Source of the DNA: Bacillus carboniphilus
Lineage (GTDB): Bacteria > Bacillota > Bacilli > Bacillales > JAIVKR01
Length of the DNA: 64,000 bases
Assembly: GCF_020524035.2 (NCBI RefSeq)
Contig: NZ_CP129014.1
Coordinates: 1-64,000 of the forward strand
Reading direction: 5' to 3'
The notes beneath the pieces are model-generated. The model searched no databases, had not been told where the DNA came from, and saw only the letters and a list, made by a program, of their open reading frames with translations. This document shows positions 22,952 through 34,800 of this stretch, piece after piece (the stretch's first letter is position 1; each line of letters opens with the position of its first letter). Made by a program: the position numbers and the translations under genes.

Positions 22952-22986
22952 TAACAAAAAGAGGATAATCTAGGAGGATTTATTCA

Positions 22987-25972
22987 TTGGAAAAGAGAAA
23001 ATTACTGACACCGTCTCTCCGTAAACAGTTATATGAAATCCCTGAAAATATGGACCAACGAGAGCTAGCTCGATATTATACAATTACCTCTGAAGAAAAA
23101 TCTTTGATTCACCAACAACGTGGAGCTCCAAACCGTTTAGGATATGCGGTTCAAATCTGTTATCTTCGTTTTCCAGGTCGCCCATTGACGGCTGGGGAAT
23201 TAGTACCGGACTCCGTTCTTAGTTATATTGCCAAGCAAATTGGGATATCTCCAGATGCATTAGAACGTTACACCAGTTCCAGAGGTGGTGAAACAAGACG
23301 GGAACATCTACGGAAAATTAGAAATCAGTTCGGGTATCGGACCTTCACTTCCACAGAGTACAGAGAACTCTCTCACTGGCTTTTACCAACGGCTATGAGT
23401 ACGGATAAAGGGATTATTTTGGTGGAATCACTCATTACAGAAATGAGAAATAGAAAAATCATTCTTCCTGCAATATACGCTGTTGAGCATATAGGTTGGT
23501 CCGTTCGGGAGAGAGCAAAAAAAAATATCTATAAGCAATTGACCATGGGGCTATCAACAGAGCAATGTGAAAGACTGGATCAATTGTTAGTTTTGAGTGA
23601 AGGGGCGAAACAATCTTATCTCACTTGGTTACGTAAACCACCTAACTCTATATCTAGCAAGAGCTTTCATGAAATCGTGGATCGACACGACTTTATTCAG
23701 GAACTTCAATTACCATTGAACAATGGAAGAGATGTTCATCAAAATCGTCTATTGCAAATGGCTAGGAAGGAGCTCGTTACTCAAATCAACATATAGCTCG
23801 CTTTAATCCATTGAAACGTCACGCAACGATTATGGCCTTTTTGATTCATACCTATTCTTTTCTTATTGACCATGGGCTAGATCTGTATGACAAGTTAATC
23901 GGGAGAATGTTTAATCGTGGAGAAAATAAGGGCAATGAAGAATTTAAGAAAGATGGAAAGTCCATTAATGAGAAAGTTCGCCTATATGCTGAATTGGGAA
24001 GAGCGCTTATCGAAGCAAAAAAGCAAAACAGGATCCATTTGAAACCTTGCAATCTATTATTTCTTGGGATAAGTTTGTACAAACAGTAGAAGAAGCTGGT
24101 CAAATTGCGCGGCCTGTGGAGTTCGATTTTCTTGAGCTATTGGATGATCACTATAACAGCATGAGAAAGTTCGCCCCTCGATTGCTAGATACGTATATTT
24201 TTAAGGCATCACATCCAAGTGAGTCTCTGTTAAAAGCCCTTCACCTGTTAAAGGACTTAAATGACACTCGTAAAAGGAAGGTTCCAGAAGATGCACCTAT
24301 CCATTTTGTGAAGCCGAAGTGGCAGAAGCACGTGTTTAAAGAGGATGGAATCGATCGCCATTACTATGAAATCTGTGTCATGGCGCAACTTCGTAATCAC
24401 CTTCGATCGGGAGATATGTGGGTAGTAGGAAGCCGACAATATAAAGACTTCGAGGATTATTTGCTAACGCCTGAAACTTGGAATGAAGTGAAACAATCTA
24501 ATCAAATTCCTTTAAAGATCTCTACAGATGTAAACCATTATCTTAAAGAACGTCAAGAAATATTAGAGAATGAATTAGAAAAGATCATTCAGTTGATTCA
24601 GAACAAGGAATTGCCTGATGTAGTCATTGAAGATCAACATATTAGGATTTCTAAGTCGAAAAAAAACGTTCCAGAAGAAGCAGAACTCTTAATCCGCCAA
24701 GTAAATGACCTATTACCTCGAGTTAAGCTAACCGATCTACTTGTAGAAGTAGATGGATGGACCCATTTTACAAAACATTTTACCCATTTGCATTCAAATT
24801 CTGAACCGAAGGAAAAATCCATCCTGTTTGCTGCTATCTTAGCAGACGGAATCAATTTAGGATTGTCTAAAATGGCTGATGCCTGCCCTGGTATTACATA
24901 CGAACAGCTTGCTTGGGTGGCTGATTGGTACATACGTGAAGAAACCTATTCCAAAGCCCAAGCTGAAATCGTTGATTTCCATCATTCTCACCCATTCTCT
25001 ATTCATTTTGGAGATGGAACAACATCTTCTTCTGACGGACAGGATTTTCGGGCTGGATACCAAGCTGGACCATCAGCACAAATTAATCCGAATTATGGCT
25101 CAGATCCCAGAGTAAAATTCTATTCTCATGTTTCTGATCAATATAGTCCATTCTTCGTCAAAGTAATCAGCTCTGCTGAAAAAGAAGCCCCACATATTAT
25201 TGATGGATTATTAAATCATGAAACTGAATTGAAGATTGAAGAGCATTACACAGACACAGCAGGATTTGTGGATCATATTTTTGCCATGTGTCGGTTATTG
25301 GGATTTCGATTCGCTCCTCGAGTGAAAAGTATGGGGACAAACAAGATCTATACCTTTCAAAAGCCTAGCCAATACTCTGAATTATCTTTTCTGATGAGCA
25401 ACCAAACAATAAAAACAAAACTAATTAAGGAGAATTGGGACCATGTCTTACATCTCACAAGCTCTATATTTCGTGGAACAGTGACGGCCTCATTGATTCT
25501 AAAAAAATTGAGTTCCTACCCTCGGCAAAATGGACTATCTACTGCCTTACGTGAAGTGGGAAGGATTGAACATAGTTTACATATCTTAGCGTGGATACAA
25601 GATCCAGAATTCCGTAAACGAGTCCAGATCGGTCTGAATAAAGGGGAATCAGCAAATGCATTAAGAAGAGCAGTTGCCTTTAACCGATTAGGAGAAATAC
25701 GAGATCGCTCCTATGAAGATCAATCACATCGAGCGAGTGGCATTCAACTAGTCATCACGGCAATCATTCTATGGAATACGGTGTATATTGATCAAGTAGT
25801 AGAAGCCTTACGAGCAAAAGGGATAGATATTCCAGAAGAATATTTAAAGTACTTATCCCCATTGGGATGGGAGCACATTAACCTCACAGGTGATTATGTA
25901 TGGAACCTGAAGCAACAAATACCTCTCGATAATTTAAGACCTTTAAGAGAAAAGAATTCTTTAAAATTATAG
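22987..25972 (+). pseudogene. tnpA: Tn3-family transposase TnpA, frameshifted
   Basis: A TTG start follows AGGAGG. The sequence codes for about 990 residues of a Tn3-type transposase spread over three frames (22987-23796, 23811-24089 region and 24047-25972). The N-terminal domain (PENMDQRELARYYTIT) and the DDE core are seen, with the acidic DGTTSSSDGQ, HYTDTAGF and REVGRIEH motifs. It ends 24 bases before the right inverted repeat. Two frameshifts would inactivate it if real. Confidence 0.8.
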
Positions 25973-25996
25973 TAGTGCAAACGACCGACGATCCAC

Positions 25997-26074
25997 TAAC
26001 GTGTAGGGAGTCGGTTAAATTGTGTCTAAAATGTGTCTAAACGTGTATTTTTCTCCGATTGATACCGTGACCCC
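25997..26074 (-). repeat. Right terminal inverted repeat of the TnpI/TnpA transposon
   Basis: It is the inverse of 21775-21852, ending CCGTGACCCC. One mismatch to the left end. Confidence 0.85.
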
Positions 26075-26197
26075 GTATAACAATCCCATTTACGTATTTT
26101 TCATTACCTAAGCTGTATCCCTATCATCTTTCCTAAAGCCAGATAGTCGTCGATATGTTTTACTTGTTCCCTTAGTGGGTTTTCTAAACCATTAAAA

Positions 26198-26228
26198 AAT
26201 CTTGAACGGCTATTTGCCGTTCAAGATT
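26198..26228. terminator. Perfect 13-bp terminator stem
   Basis: AATCTTGAACGGC (26198-26210) and GCCGTTCAAGATT (26216-26228) form a perfect hairpin downstream of the immunity gene on the minus strand. Confidence 0.6.
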
Positions 26229-26241
26229 AGGTGCCAATTAT

Positions 26242-26709
26242 TTATTCTAATTCTTGATTTATTATTTCTAATAAAAACTGCCCAAAAGTGGGTGCAATAA
26301 CTTCATATTTTTGTTTATTTAAGTCAACACCAGGAACAAAGGATATTACTTCAGGCTCATTTTCCAAGTTCTTTTTATCGAAGTCAAGACAAAATAAATC
26401 TCCACTACCTGTATCATATATTACAAGAAGATTTTCAGGTAGGTTACACTCTTTTCTTTCAGATAAAGTATACCAAATTGCATCTGGTACAGAAGAGTTT
26501 TCAAAATCATCATCTATAACTCCATAAATTTCTTGTGACCCATAATTCCCTGCTCCAAAACTTAATAAAAAATCCCTATATGAGCCTGTAATGCTTATGT
26601 TCAATACTTTTTCAGCTTTCTCAATTAATTCTTCTGAGCGTGAACCTACAAAATCACTAAGGTCTTCATCATTTAAAATAATTTTCTTTGCTTTTTTATA
26701 AGAATTCAT
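26242..26709 (-). CDS. SMI1/KNR4-type (SUKH) immunity protein
   Basis: GGAGGAG lies nine bases before the ATG at 26709, which beats the ATG at 26718. The SUKH-1 core is clear: LIEKAEKVLNISITGSYRDF, LLSFGAGNYGSQEIYGV, and the acidic GDLFCLDFDK strand with SFGQFLLEI at the end. SUKH proteins neutralise nuclease-type polymorphic toxins. The gene starts 17 bases after the WapA-type toxin and should protect against its LHH nuclease tip. Confidence 0.85.
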   Translation of the reverse strand: MNSYKKAKKIILNDEDLSDFVGSRSEELIEKAEKVLNISITGSYRDFLLSFGAGNYGSQEIYGVIDDDFENSSVPDAIWYTLSERKECNLPENLLVIYDTGSGDLFCLDFDKKNLENEPEVISFVPGVDLNKQKYEVIAPTFGQFLLEIINQELE

Positions 26710-26726
26710 ATTAAGCATCTCCTCCG

Positions 26727-29700
26727 CTACCTATTTTTCCAATAATTCCTTCTAAAAGAATCAAATTCTTTTCTATCAATCCCTGATGGCGTTGTATTTG
26801 GATTTATATGAATTACACTGCTATTTTCTTTATGAAATGTTTGTGTTACCTCTGCTATAGAGCTGTCATTTCTTTGAGTAGTATGATGTAAATTAATTGA
26901 CTTTCCATCTGGCCCTAATGGTGCAAGACCTTTCTTCATTCTCTCACTATTTGTTCTTCCTCGCTTATCTATTATATTAGGGTTTATTAAATCGTCTCTT
27001 TGATAAACTTTTTTTCCTCTGAACGTGGTGACTTTATTCCAATACTTCCTTCCATCACTAGCAAACCTTAAACCCTTCGCTGCACCTTTTGCATATTTTA
27101 CTCCAGGGATCATGCCTGATGCACTTAAGGCGGCATTCTTATAGTCACCTTCTACTGCGTAAAGAGCTGCATCAACTCCTGCTGCAATCTGTCCCAAACC
27201 TGGAGCATATCCTGCAACATCGAGTGTTTTATGCGCTACATTACTTACTTTGCCCCAGAAACTTTTTTTCTTTGATTTTTTCGTCGATGGCTTGGTTTTA
27301 TTATTTTTCTTAGGATTAGCCTTACCTCTACTAGAATCTGTTTTTTTAGATCCTGAATCTGGCTTAACACTTTTACTTCTATGACCAATAGCCTTTGCAT
27401 ATCCCATACCAGAATCAATCATATATACATGTATATGCCCAGTAGGATCTACGTAGTTTACTGGATTGTTCGTTGTATACGTATAGAGATGTTGCGTCCA
27501 GGGATCAAAAGCAGTTCCTTTATACGTATCTTGTGAGATAAAACGGCCCGTGTCAGAGCTATAATATCTTGCGTTCATATAATAAAGTCCAGTTGAAGCA
27601 TCATGAACGGAACCTGTGAATTTCACATCATTTATAAACGTTTTATCTCCTGCCTCTTTTGGTTTCCCAAAATCATCATATTCGTATCCTTTCACACGCT
27701 TCGCATCAGAATCGATGATATTAGTTACACTACCTCGAATATCATAATGATAGAAAAAGAAATTATTTTTATATATCCCATCAAAACGTTTTGAAGCAGC
27801 AATGAAACCAGAAGGATTTAAGATATTTTCCGTAACCTTTTTATTATCTTTATCTGTTGAATACAATATTTCTTCATCATAATAATAATATTTCGTTATT
27901 AGCCCATCAACGTCACGACGAATACGCTGTCCATCTCCATTATAGAAACTTTTAGTTACAGAAGTATCTTTTCCTGGTGTTATAGTTTCCACTTTAGTAA
28001 GTTCATTGGCTAAGTTATAGGTGTATGACGTTTGTACATCCTTCCAAGAACCATCAATCTCTTTTTTAATCGTCTCTACCTTCTGATTTCCTCGCTCGTC
28101 ATAAGTATATGAAGCATGAGCGTTTCCATTTTTCTTTGTTTTCTCTAACTGATTAAACTGATTATACGTATAAGTAAAGGCATCGCTACCTTCTTTCATT
28201 GCTGTCCTGTTTCCTACAGCGTCATATGTGTACGTGGTCGTTTTATCATCAATGGTTGACTTCTTAAGTCTCCCCACTTCATCATACTGATACGTTTTCT
28301 TAACCGTTTTACCTTTATCATAATCACTGAATATCGTTTCATTAATAACGTATCCACGTTTATCATAAGACATATCGAATTGCTCAAGTTTTATATGTCC
28401 TTGCTTTTTATATGAAATGGATTCAGTTAAACCAGTTGAATTATACGAATAATCGATTAATGTATAGTTCGATCCTTTTGTATCAAATTCAAGGAAATTT
28501 TTAATAGTATCAACTTGACCTGATCGGTTATATGAATACTCTTGGGCTGTATTTCCTTCTACTAAAATCGAAGTGAGACGGTTGTACCCATCGTATTTAT
28601 ATTCAATGTTCTTTTGTTGGTCACCTTCTTCCATTGGATAGGACAATTCTATGACATTATCACTCTTATCATATTTATAAGATATTTCTGATCCATCTTG
28701 AACTTCTTGTTTTAGGCGTCCTTTTGTATCATATGCATATGATGAGATAATGGTTTTCCCATCTTGTGTATTAACCATTTTAGTTCGATTACCATTTATA
28801 TCGTATTCATAACTTGTCCAATGACCAGTTCCATAATCATCTTTAATTAATTGATTCAGTTCATTATACTCTTGTTTTACTATAGAGCCATCATTATGTG
28901 TTGTTTCAACAAGGTTTCCGTTAGCATCATACTTAAACATCTTGGTCATTTTTTTACTGTCTGAGGTGTTTCCATCATCCACTTCCTTATAAACTCTACC
29001 AAGAGCATTTAAATAGGTCACTTTTTCTCTTCCCATTGAGTCTATGACTTTATTTTTTACGTAATCGCCCTCTTTTAAGTCATAAACATAAGAAGTCGTT
29101 AATGATTCTCCACCAGTTTTTTGAGTGACTTTTTTTAGACGATTAATCCTGTCATACTCGTAGTTTGTTTGATGTCCTTCACCATCTGTGGATTGAAGAA
29201 TATTTCCATTCAGGTCATATAGATTTGATGTTACAATGTTTTTTCCTGAAGGATCAGTGATGACTCTTGTTTGACGATTTAGTTCATCGTAAACCGATCT
29301 AACTTCACGACCTTCTCCATCCGTAACCTTAGTCATATTTCCAACAAGGTCATACTCATAGGTTGTAACGGTACCAGCTGCTTCTTCTTTTATCAGTTGC
29401 CCAATTGCATCATAATGCTTTGTAATAGAGCGACCTTCTCCATCCTTGGTAATAATTTTCTCATTATTATTAGAGGTATAAGTATAACTAATTTCTTCTG
29501 TATCTCCATTAGGGTGGATGGTTTTTTCTAATCTACCTACCTCATCATACTTAAATTCAGTTACTTCTCCTTTTGCATTGGTAGTATCTAGTAGGTTATG
29601 GTTTAAATCGTAAGTTCGTTTATGTTTATTCCCTTTTGCATCTGTAGTTTGAACTAATCTGTCTAATAAATCATATTCACTTATGGTTACATTACCATTA

Positions 29701-31880
29701 GCGTCTTTAATTCTTGTAGGATTTCCTTGTTTATCATACAATAGGAATTCTGTAACCTTCCCTAATGGTTCAATAATCTTCTTGACTCTACCCTTTGAAT
29801 CATACGTATAGGATGTCATTTGACCAAACTCATTGATCATTGTTTTTTGCTTTCCATCATCATCGTATGTGTAGGAAACCGTTCTGCCTTCTGGGTCAAT
29901 TTCTTTAACTAAGTTCCCCTTATCATCATACTTATATGTTGTTGTCGCTGTAACACCATTTTTAATTGGTTCTGTAACCTTCCCTACTAAATTACGATCA
30001 TTGTAATCTTGATATTTAGTTACATTCCCCAATGGGTCAGTCATAGTAAGGATATTTCCTCTATCATCGTATGTATAGCGATGATGAAGAGTTTTCTTCT
30101 GCCCATTTACCACGTTATCGTAGTACATATGATTAACCAACATGTCTTCCGTATATTCATAGTAAATGGTTTGATTCAATGGGTTCGATTTGGATGTTAC
30201 ATTCCCATTGGAATTATACATGAAGGTGACAGTCTTCCCTTTATCAGAGGTGACTGTTGTCTTTCCATCTTGAAAAGAAAAAGTAGAATACTCACTGATT
30301 GGATCAGTAACCTTTGAAATTTTTTCACCTTGATACTCCATTTTTGTTTCATAACTTTTTGCATCAACAATGTTTTCCAAATTTCCTGATGTACTATCGT
30401 ACAAATATTCTTCTGCATATTCTTTTGAACCGTCTACTATCTGAGAAGTTTTAAATAAGCGATCAGATTCATTATCATAGGCAAAATGATACTCTCTACC
30501 AGCGTGATCAACTACTTTTATTAAACGATCTCTTTCATCATAAGAAAGGGCAGTTGCATCTCCTACACTGTTTTTCACTTCAATTATATTTCCACGCTTT
30601 TTATCATAAGTAAAGACGAGTTGATTACCATTTGGTTCTGACAAAGACGTTAACTTTAGTTGTTCATCAAAGTGATATAGAGTTTGGTCTTTACGAATGA
30701 TTTCAATTGACCCATCTTTGTTTTGAGTTAGCTTCATATGAATACCTTTAGGTGTATCATATGTGCCATTGGAATTCTTTTTAAAGCGATGTAAACTACC
30801 ATCTCCATCTTTGAGAATTAAACCAATATCTTTGCCTTGCAAATCATACTCTTTCAATAATGCTGTATTAAAAGAAAAATCCCATCCGTATCCTAAAGAT
30901 GTTTTAGTGGTTGATTGACTATTAAAACTTCTTCTCATGACCATCGCAAGATGAGGAGACAAAGTGACAAAATCTGTCGTTTGATAGACTAAGTTTCCAC
31001 TGCTAATGTTAATGTATCCATCACCTTGAGCTGTTTGAAAAGTGCTATAACCCCAATAATCTTGTAAACCTAGACGTTTATCAATTTCATTCTGTGCTAC
31101 TACTTTAGACCATGCTTCATTAGAAGGTAAGCTTAGACGATGTTGTCCGTTAAAATCCTTAACTGCTACTACTTTGTAGTAAAACTTCTGACCATAATTT
31201 AAGTTAAAATCATTCCAATAAGACTCTTTAATTTCTTCTGCAAGTAAGGTTTCATCTGAAAGGGTGAAGTTTTTTTCCTTGCTACGATAAACTTGGTACG
31301 TGACATCACTTGTCGTTGATGGTTCCCAACGTAATTGCGTCATATAATTGACATTAGGAGTAGCTGTGAGTTTTTCTGGTTCATCAATAAGTTTCACATC
31401 AAAGGATTGTCCTTTAGAATTGACATACACAACCTCTGGTTCCCATGAGTCGATTATTGGTGTATCCCCAGCTGTTGAACTAGTTAATATAGCTTTGATC
31501 TTCAAGTCTTGTCCTGTATGAGCAAGGGCTGATGTTTTACTTGGTTCAATTTGTTCCCAAGTCATGCCCCCGTTAGCAGATGCATAATAGGTTATATCTG
31601 TACCACCTACAAGCGCTGCTTTTGGATTTAAGTGAATGGTACTGATATCTCCTGCTAGTGATACAGTCTTATATTCAAAAGAACCCGTTTTAGATGAAGG
31701 TGATAGTATAATTTTTCCATCCTTTAAAGTGACACCTGAAAGTTTTTCTATATTATTCTGGTTATCAAATGTATCGACCGCTACTTTCTTTTGATAGGAA
31801 TACGTACTGTAGTAGTATTCTCCAAGATGCTTACCTCTAATGTATATATTATTTTCGCTTCCTTCTTCAAATTGCAGCAA
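26727..31880 (-). CDS. wapA: WapA-type RHS/YD-repeat toxin, C-terminal part
   Basis: The frame of 1717 residues holds a long YD-repeat shell (dozens of Y-(D/N)-x-x-G-N units from about residue 330 to 1450). Then comes the RHS core end (YYMNARYYSSDTGRFISQDTY...DPWTQHLYTYTTNNPVNYVDPTG). A pretoxin segment (DVAGYAPGLGQIAAGVDAAL) is followed by an LHH nuclease tip (LGPDGKSINLHHTTQRNDSS...TFHKENSSVIH), an HNH/Endo VII-type toxin. It continues the frame ending at 31781 after one base shift at the six-A run 31879-31884. Downstream is the SUKH immunity gene. It acts in contact-dependent killing of neighbours. Confidence 0.85.
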   Translation of the reverse strand: MLQFEEGSENNIYIRGKHLGEYYYSTYSYQKKVAVDTFDNQNNIEKLSGVTLKDGKIILSPSSKTGSFEYKTVSLAGDISTIHLNPKAALVGGTDITYYASANGGMTWEQIEPSKTSALAHTGQDLKIKAILTSSTAGDTPIIDSWEPEVVYVNSKGQSFDVKLIDEPEKLTATPNVNYMTQLRWEPSTTSDVTYQVYRSKEKNFTLSDETLLAEEIKESYWNDFNLNYGQKFYYKVVAVKDFNGQHRLSLPSNEAWSKVVAQNEIDKRLGLQDYWGYSTFQTAQGDGYINISSGNLVYQTTDFVTLSPHLAMVMRRSFNSQSTTKTSLGYGWDFSFNTALLKEYDLQGKDIGLILKDGDGSLHRFKKNSNGTYDTPKGIHMKLTQNKDGSIEIIRKDQTLYHFDEQLKLTSLSEPNGNQLVFTYDKKRGNIIEVKNSVGDATALSYDERDRLIKVVDHAGREYHFAYDNESDRLFKTSQIVDGSKEYAEEYLYDSTSGNLENIVDAKSYETKMEYQGEKISKVTDPISEYSTFSFQDGKTTVTSDKGKTVTFMYNSNGNVTSKSNPLNQTIYYEYTEDMLVNHMYYDNVVNGQKKTLHHRYTYDDRGNILTMTDPLGNVTKYQDYNDRNLVGKVTEPIKNGVTATTTYKYDDKGNLVKEIDPEGRTVSYTYDDDGKQKTMINEFGQMTSYTYDSKGRVKKIIEPLGKVTEFLLYDKQGNPTRIKDANGNVTISEYDLLDRLVQTTDAKGNKHKRTYDLNHNLLDTTNAKGEVTEFKYDEVGRLEKTIHPNGDTEEISYTYTSNNNEKIITKDGEGRSITKHYDAIGQLIKEEAAGTVTTYEYDLVGNMTKVTDGEGREVRSVYDELNRQTRVITDPSGKNIVTSNLYDLNGNILQSTDGEGHQTNYEYDRINRLKKVTQKTGGESLTTSYVYDLKEGDYVKNKVIDSMGREKVTYLNALGRVYKEVDDGNTSDSKKMTKMFKYDANGNLVETTHNDGSIVKQEYNELNQLIKDDYGTGHWTSYEYDINGNRTKMVNTQDGKTIISSYAYDTKGRLKQEVQDGSEISYKYDKSDNVIELSYPMEEGDQQKNIEYKYDGYNRLTSILVEGNTAQEYSYNRSGQVDTIKNFLEFDTKGSNYTLIDYSYNSTGLTESISYKKQGHIKLEQFDMSYDKRGYVINETIFSDYDKGKTVKKTYQYDEVGRLKKSTIDDKTTTYTYDAVGNRTAMKEGSDAFTYTYNQFNQLEKTKKNGNAHASYTYDERGNQKVETIKKEIDGSWKDVQTSYTYNLANELTKVETITPGKDTSVTKSFYNGDGQRIRRDVDGLITKYYYYDEEILYSTDKDNKKVTENILNPSGFIAASKRFDGIYKNNFFFYHYDIRGSVTNIIDSDAKRVKGYEYDDFGKPKEAGDKTFINDVKFTGSVHDASTGLYYMNARYYSSDTGRFISQDTYKGTAFDPWTQHLYTYTTNNPVNYVDPTGHIHVYMIDSGMGYAKAIGHRSKSVKPDSGSKKTDSSRGKANPKKNNKTKPSTKKSKKKSFWGKVSNVAHKTLDVAGYAPGLGQIAAGVDAALYAVEGDYKNAALSASGMIPGVKYAKGAAKGLRFASDGRKYWNKVTTFRGKKVYQRDDLINPNIIDKRGRTNSERMKKGLAPLGPDGKSINLHHTTQRNDSSIAEVTQTFHKENSSVIHINPNTTPSGIDRKEFDSFRRNYWKNR

Positions 31881-34800
31881 AAAAGCAGCATATCTAAAAA
31901 CAGGCCTTGGGATGCTGTGATTTCTTGACTGACTATATTTGAATTAACATACAAATCTTCTATATAAGTGTTACCATCATTCCATGAAGACATAGGAAAA
32001 CCTGAATCAGAAAATGAATTAATTGTCAAAGCAGACTTTAATTCTTGAATTGGTTTAGTAATAAGTTGATCCTTTTTTGGTTCATATATGTCAATATGTG
32101 GCTTAATACTCGTTGTATCTTCTGTTTTCACTACTTTTACATTCTCAGTGGTTACGTTACCAGCTTCATCAATTGCTGTGAATCTGAGTGTATAATTTCG
32201 CTGATCTAATAAATTACTTGTGACCCATGAATACTTAATTTCGTTTGAAGAACTAGTTCCTTCTTTGAGTTTTCTAAAATAAGTTGGCTCAGTTCCAAGG
32301 CCATACTCAAGAGTCCAATTATATTGACCCATATTTTCTTCATTTATTTCTACTAACTCAATTGAGTCAAACCAAGCAGTACCATAAGCATTGAGATTTG
32401 TATGCTCAACTTCCAGATAAAGAAGTACTTTTTCAGCATATTCATCTGTTGTAAACGTGAGATTATGCTTTTTCCAATCTTGATTTCCAATCATCTTCTT
32501 GTTTCTAGTATCATGCCAAGATATTGTTGAACCATCACTCCTCATAACTTTAATGTTTAAAAACGCATGAGAATTTTGTAATTGGGTCTTAATATCTCCA
32601 CTTAACCGATAAGTAGTATTCGGTTTTACTTCAATTTCATTGGTTGAAGCTATATATCCCCAATTAGAACTTGTAGACATAGGATCAACCTTCAAAGATA
32701 AAGTTTCGTTAACTGTAGTTTCATTTGTTTCTGTATTCCAACTCGATGTATAACCTCCTTCAACTGATATTGTTCCATTATCAAGGTATTTAATATCTTT
32801 CCATCCATCTAATCCATCTGTGAAATCCCCATTATGAACCATATTAGTATCGATTGAATTAGGTAAAGAATTTTCTATATTTATTAAAACATCTTCAATA
32901 CCTTTGAGAGTTTCGTTTTCTTTAGGATATTTAAAAGAAACAACCGGACTAGAAGTATCTTTATAAATTTTTGCAGAATTTGAGTAACCTTTATTACTCG
33001 CTCTATCAACACCTCTGATTTGGATGGTATGTATTCCATCGGGTAATTGTTCGGGAATTTTTTTAGAGCCACTAGAACTGTTGACTCCAAGGTCTTTCCA
33101 TTGGTCATCATCTACAGGTTTATCATTTATTCCATTATTCAATCTATATTGGATGTTTTCTAAGGATCCTGTATCTTTAATTCCACTCCAAGAAACCGTA
33201 TACTCTTCTTTGTTACTCCATGATGAAGGATTAACCGTCACAGAAGTTGGTGTACTAGGCCTTGTAAGGTCTCCGGTTTTTTCAGTAGAAGAGTATGAAA
33301 AAGCGGTGGAATTTCCTTTTTTATCAATTGCTCTTATCCTCATTGCAATGGAAGATTCACCTGGTAGTCCTGTTACAGTGTGCGAATAACTACTACCACC
33401 TGTATGTTTAACATTTGCAACCCATTTCCATGAACCATTAACATTTTTCTCTAATTCATAATGGTTAATACCTGAACTGATCCCAGAAGGAAGGTCTTTA
33501 ACGGCATTCCATTTCACATTTGCTTCTGCTTGATTCTTATTAGGACCAACTCGATTAGAAATAGATATACTAGGTATATCTGGTTGATTAGGTCTTGTGC
33601 TGTCCGGAAGTGTAGGTGTCGCTGCAGGAGCTGAATATAAGCTCGTCGCCCTGTTATATTCTTTATTATAACCAATAATCCTGAACCAATAATTGTGCTT
33701 TTCTTTGTCTTTATAATATCCTCCAGAAGTGATGTACGTATCATCTGGATCATTAGGGAGTTCTGCACCTTTTCCATCTTTATGTAACTTATAGGATCCC
33801 TTTGATAACTCTGATGGAGTTGGCCAAATTCCTTTTCCTTTAGTTGACCATGAAGTACTCGTCCCTACATCAAAATACTCATAGTCCTTTCCGTTATAAA
33901 TAGCCACTTGATAATGGGTAGCTCCCGCGATTTTATCCCATGAAAGATTAAAATAACCAGTCCCTGTGTTTTTTCCACTTGAGTACGCAGTTACTTTTGG
34001 AGCTTTAGCCGTTCCAAGTGGGGTATGGGTAATTTCAATTCTCGGTGCGAGATTTGAGCTTCCTTGAGACGACACGATCTTTTTCCAATACCCTTGACTT
34101 CCTTTAGTACTAAATCGAAAACCATAATTACTTCGGATACCTTTATGCCACTCTTTTACCGTACTTGTAACATCAAAATTAGCCCATTGATTACGGGTAA
34201 CATTTACACTTGCTAACCTAGTGGTAGATGATGGTTTTTCATTCCAACTCAAGTCACGTTCATTCCAACTTTCATTCACGCGATCTAAATATAATACATT
34301 GGGATTATTATGGTACCAATGGTGGATAACGTACACTTTAAGTTCAGCTTTTTGTACCAAATAGTTTTCTAGATTTTTAGTATTAGGTTTGATGTACCCA
34401 TAACAAGTCCCCGTTTCTCCATCGACATATCCTACCTTTAGAACCTCGTCATTCCTATAATTCGCATTTTTATATGCACTCATGACATAAGAATCTTCTA
34501 TCATTCCCATATGAGGCTTGTCATTTGATACCGAAGGATCAATATAAACAGGGTATTGGCGCTCAGGATCTTCTAGCCAGTTTGGATCTGCCTTTAATTC
34601 AATAAGGTAACCACCGTCTGTTTCTTTTATCTCAAATTGAACGTCTTGAGATTCAGTATACTCTCCTTTACGGTCATCGTATTTAGAATCTCTCATAAAG
34701 GGCTTAGGGATATGGAAAATAACGTCTTCTTCCTGATTACTAAATTCGATCTCACCAAACTTAGTCAGTTCCGCTTTTAGGTCCGTCTCTACCTTGAATT

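Larger units (their letters stand above)
21775..26074 (+). mobile_element. Tn3-family transposon with TnpI and TnpA
   Basis: Terminal inverted repeats of about 78 bp (21775-21852 and 25997-26074) differ at one base and start GGGGTCACGGTATCAATCGG. Inside are a tyrosine recombinase (TnpI type) and a large DDE transposase, both interrupted by frameshifts. TnpI-TnpA organisation is that of Tn4430 and Tn5401 of Bacillus. Flanking 5-mers differ (AACAT on the left, GTATA on the right), so there is no target duplication and the surroundings have been rearranged. Confidence 0.85.

Noticed and set aside
27000-31000. Repeat array that might look like CRISPR or tandem DNA repeats
   Set aside because: The periodicity is at protein level (YD repeats of the WapA/RHS shell); DNA repeats are not exact and there are no spacers.
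33024-33389. 121-codon plus-strand frame inside wapA, and the many similar frames inside wapA and the transposases
   Set aside because: They are shadows of strongly supported genes on the other strand and lack start signals.
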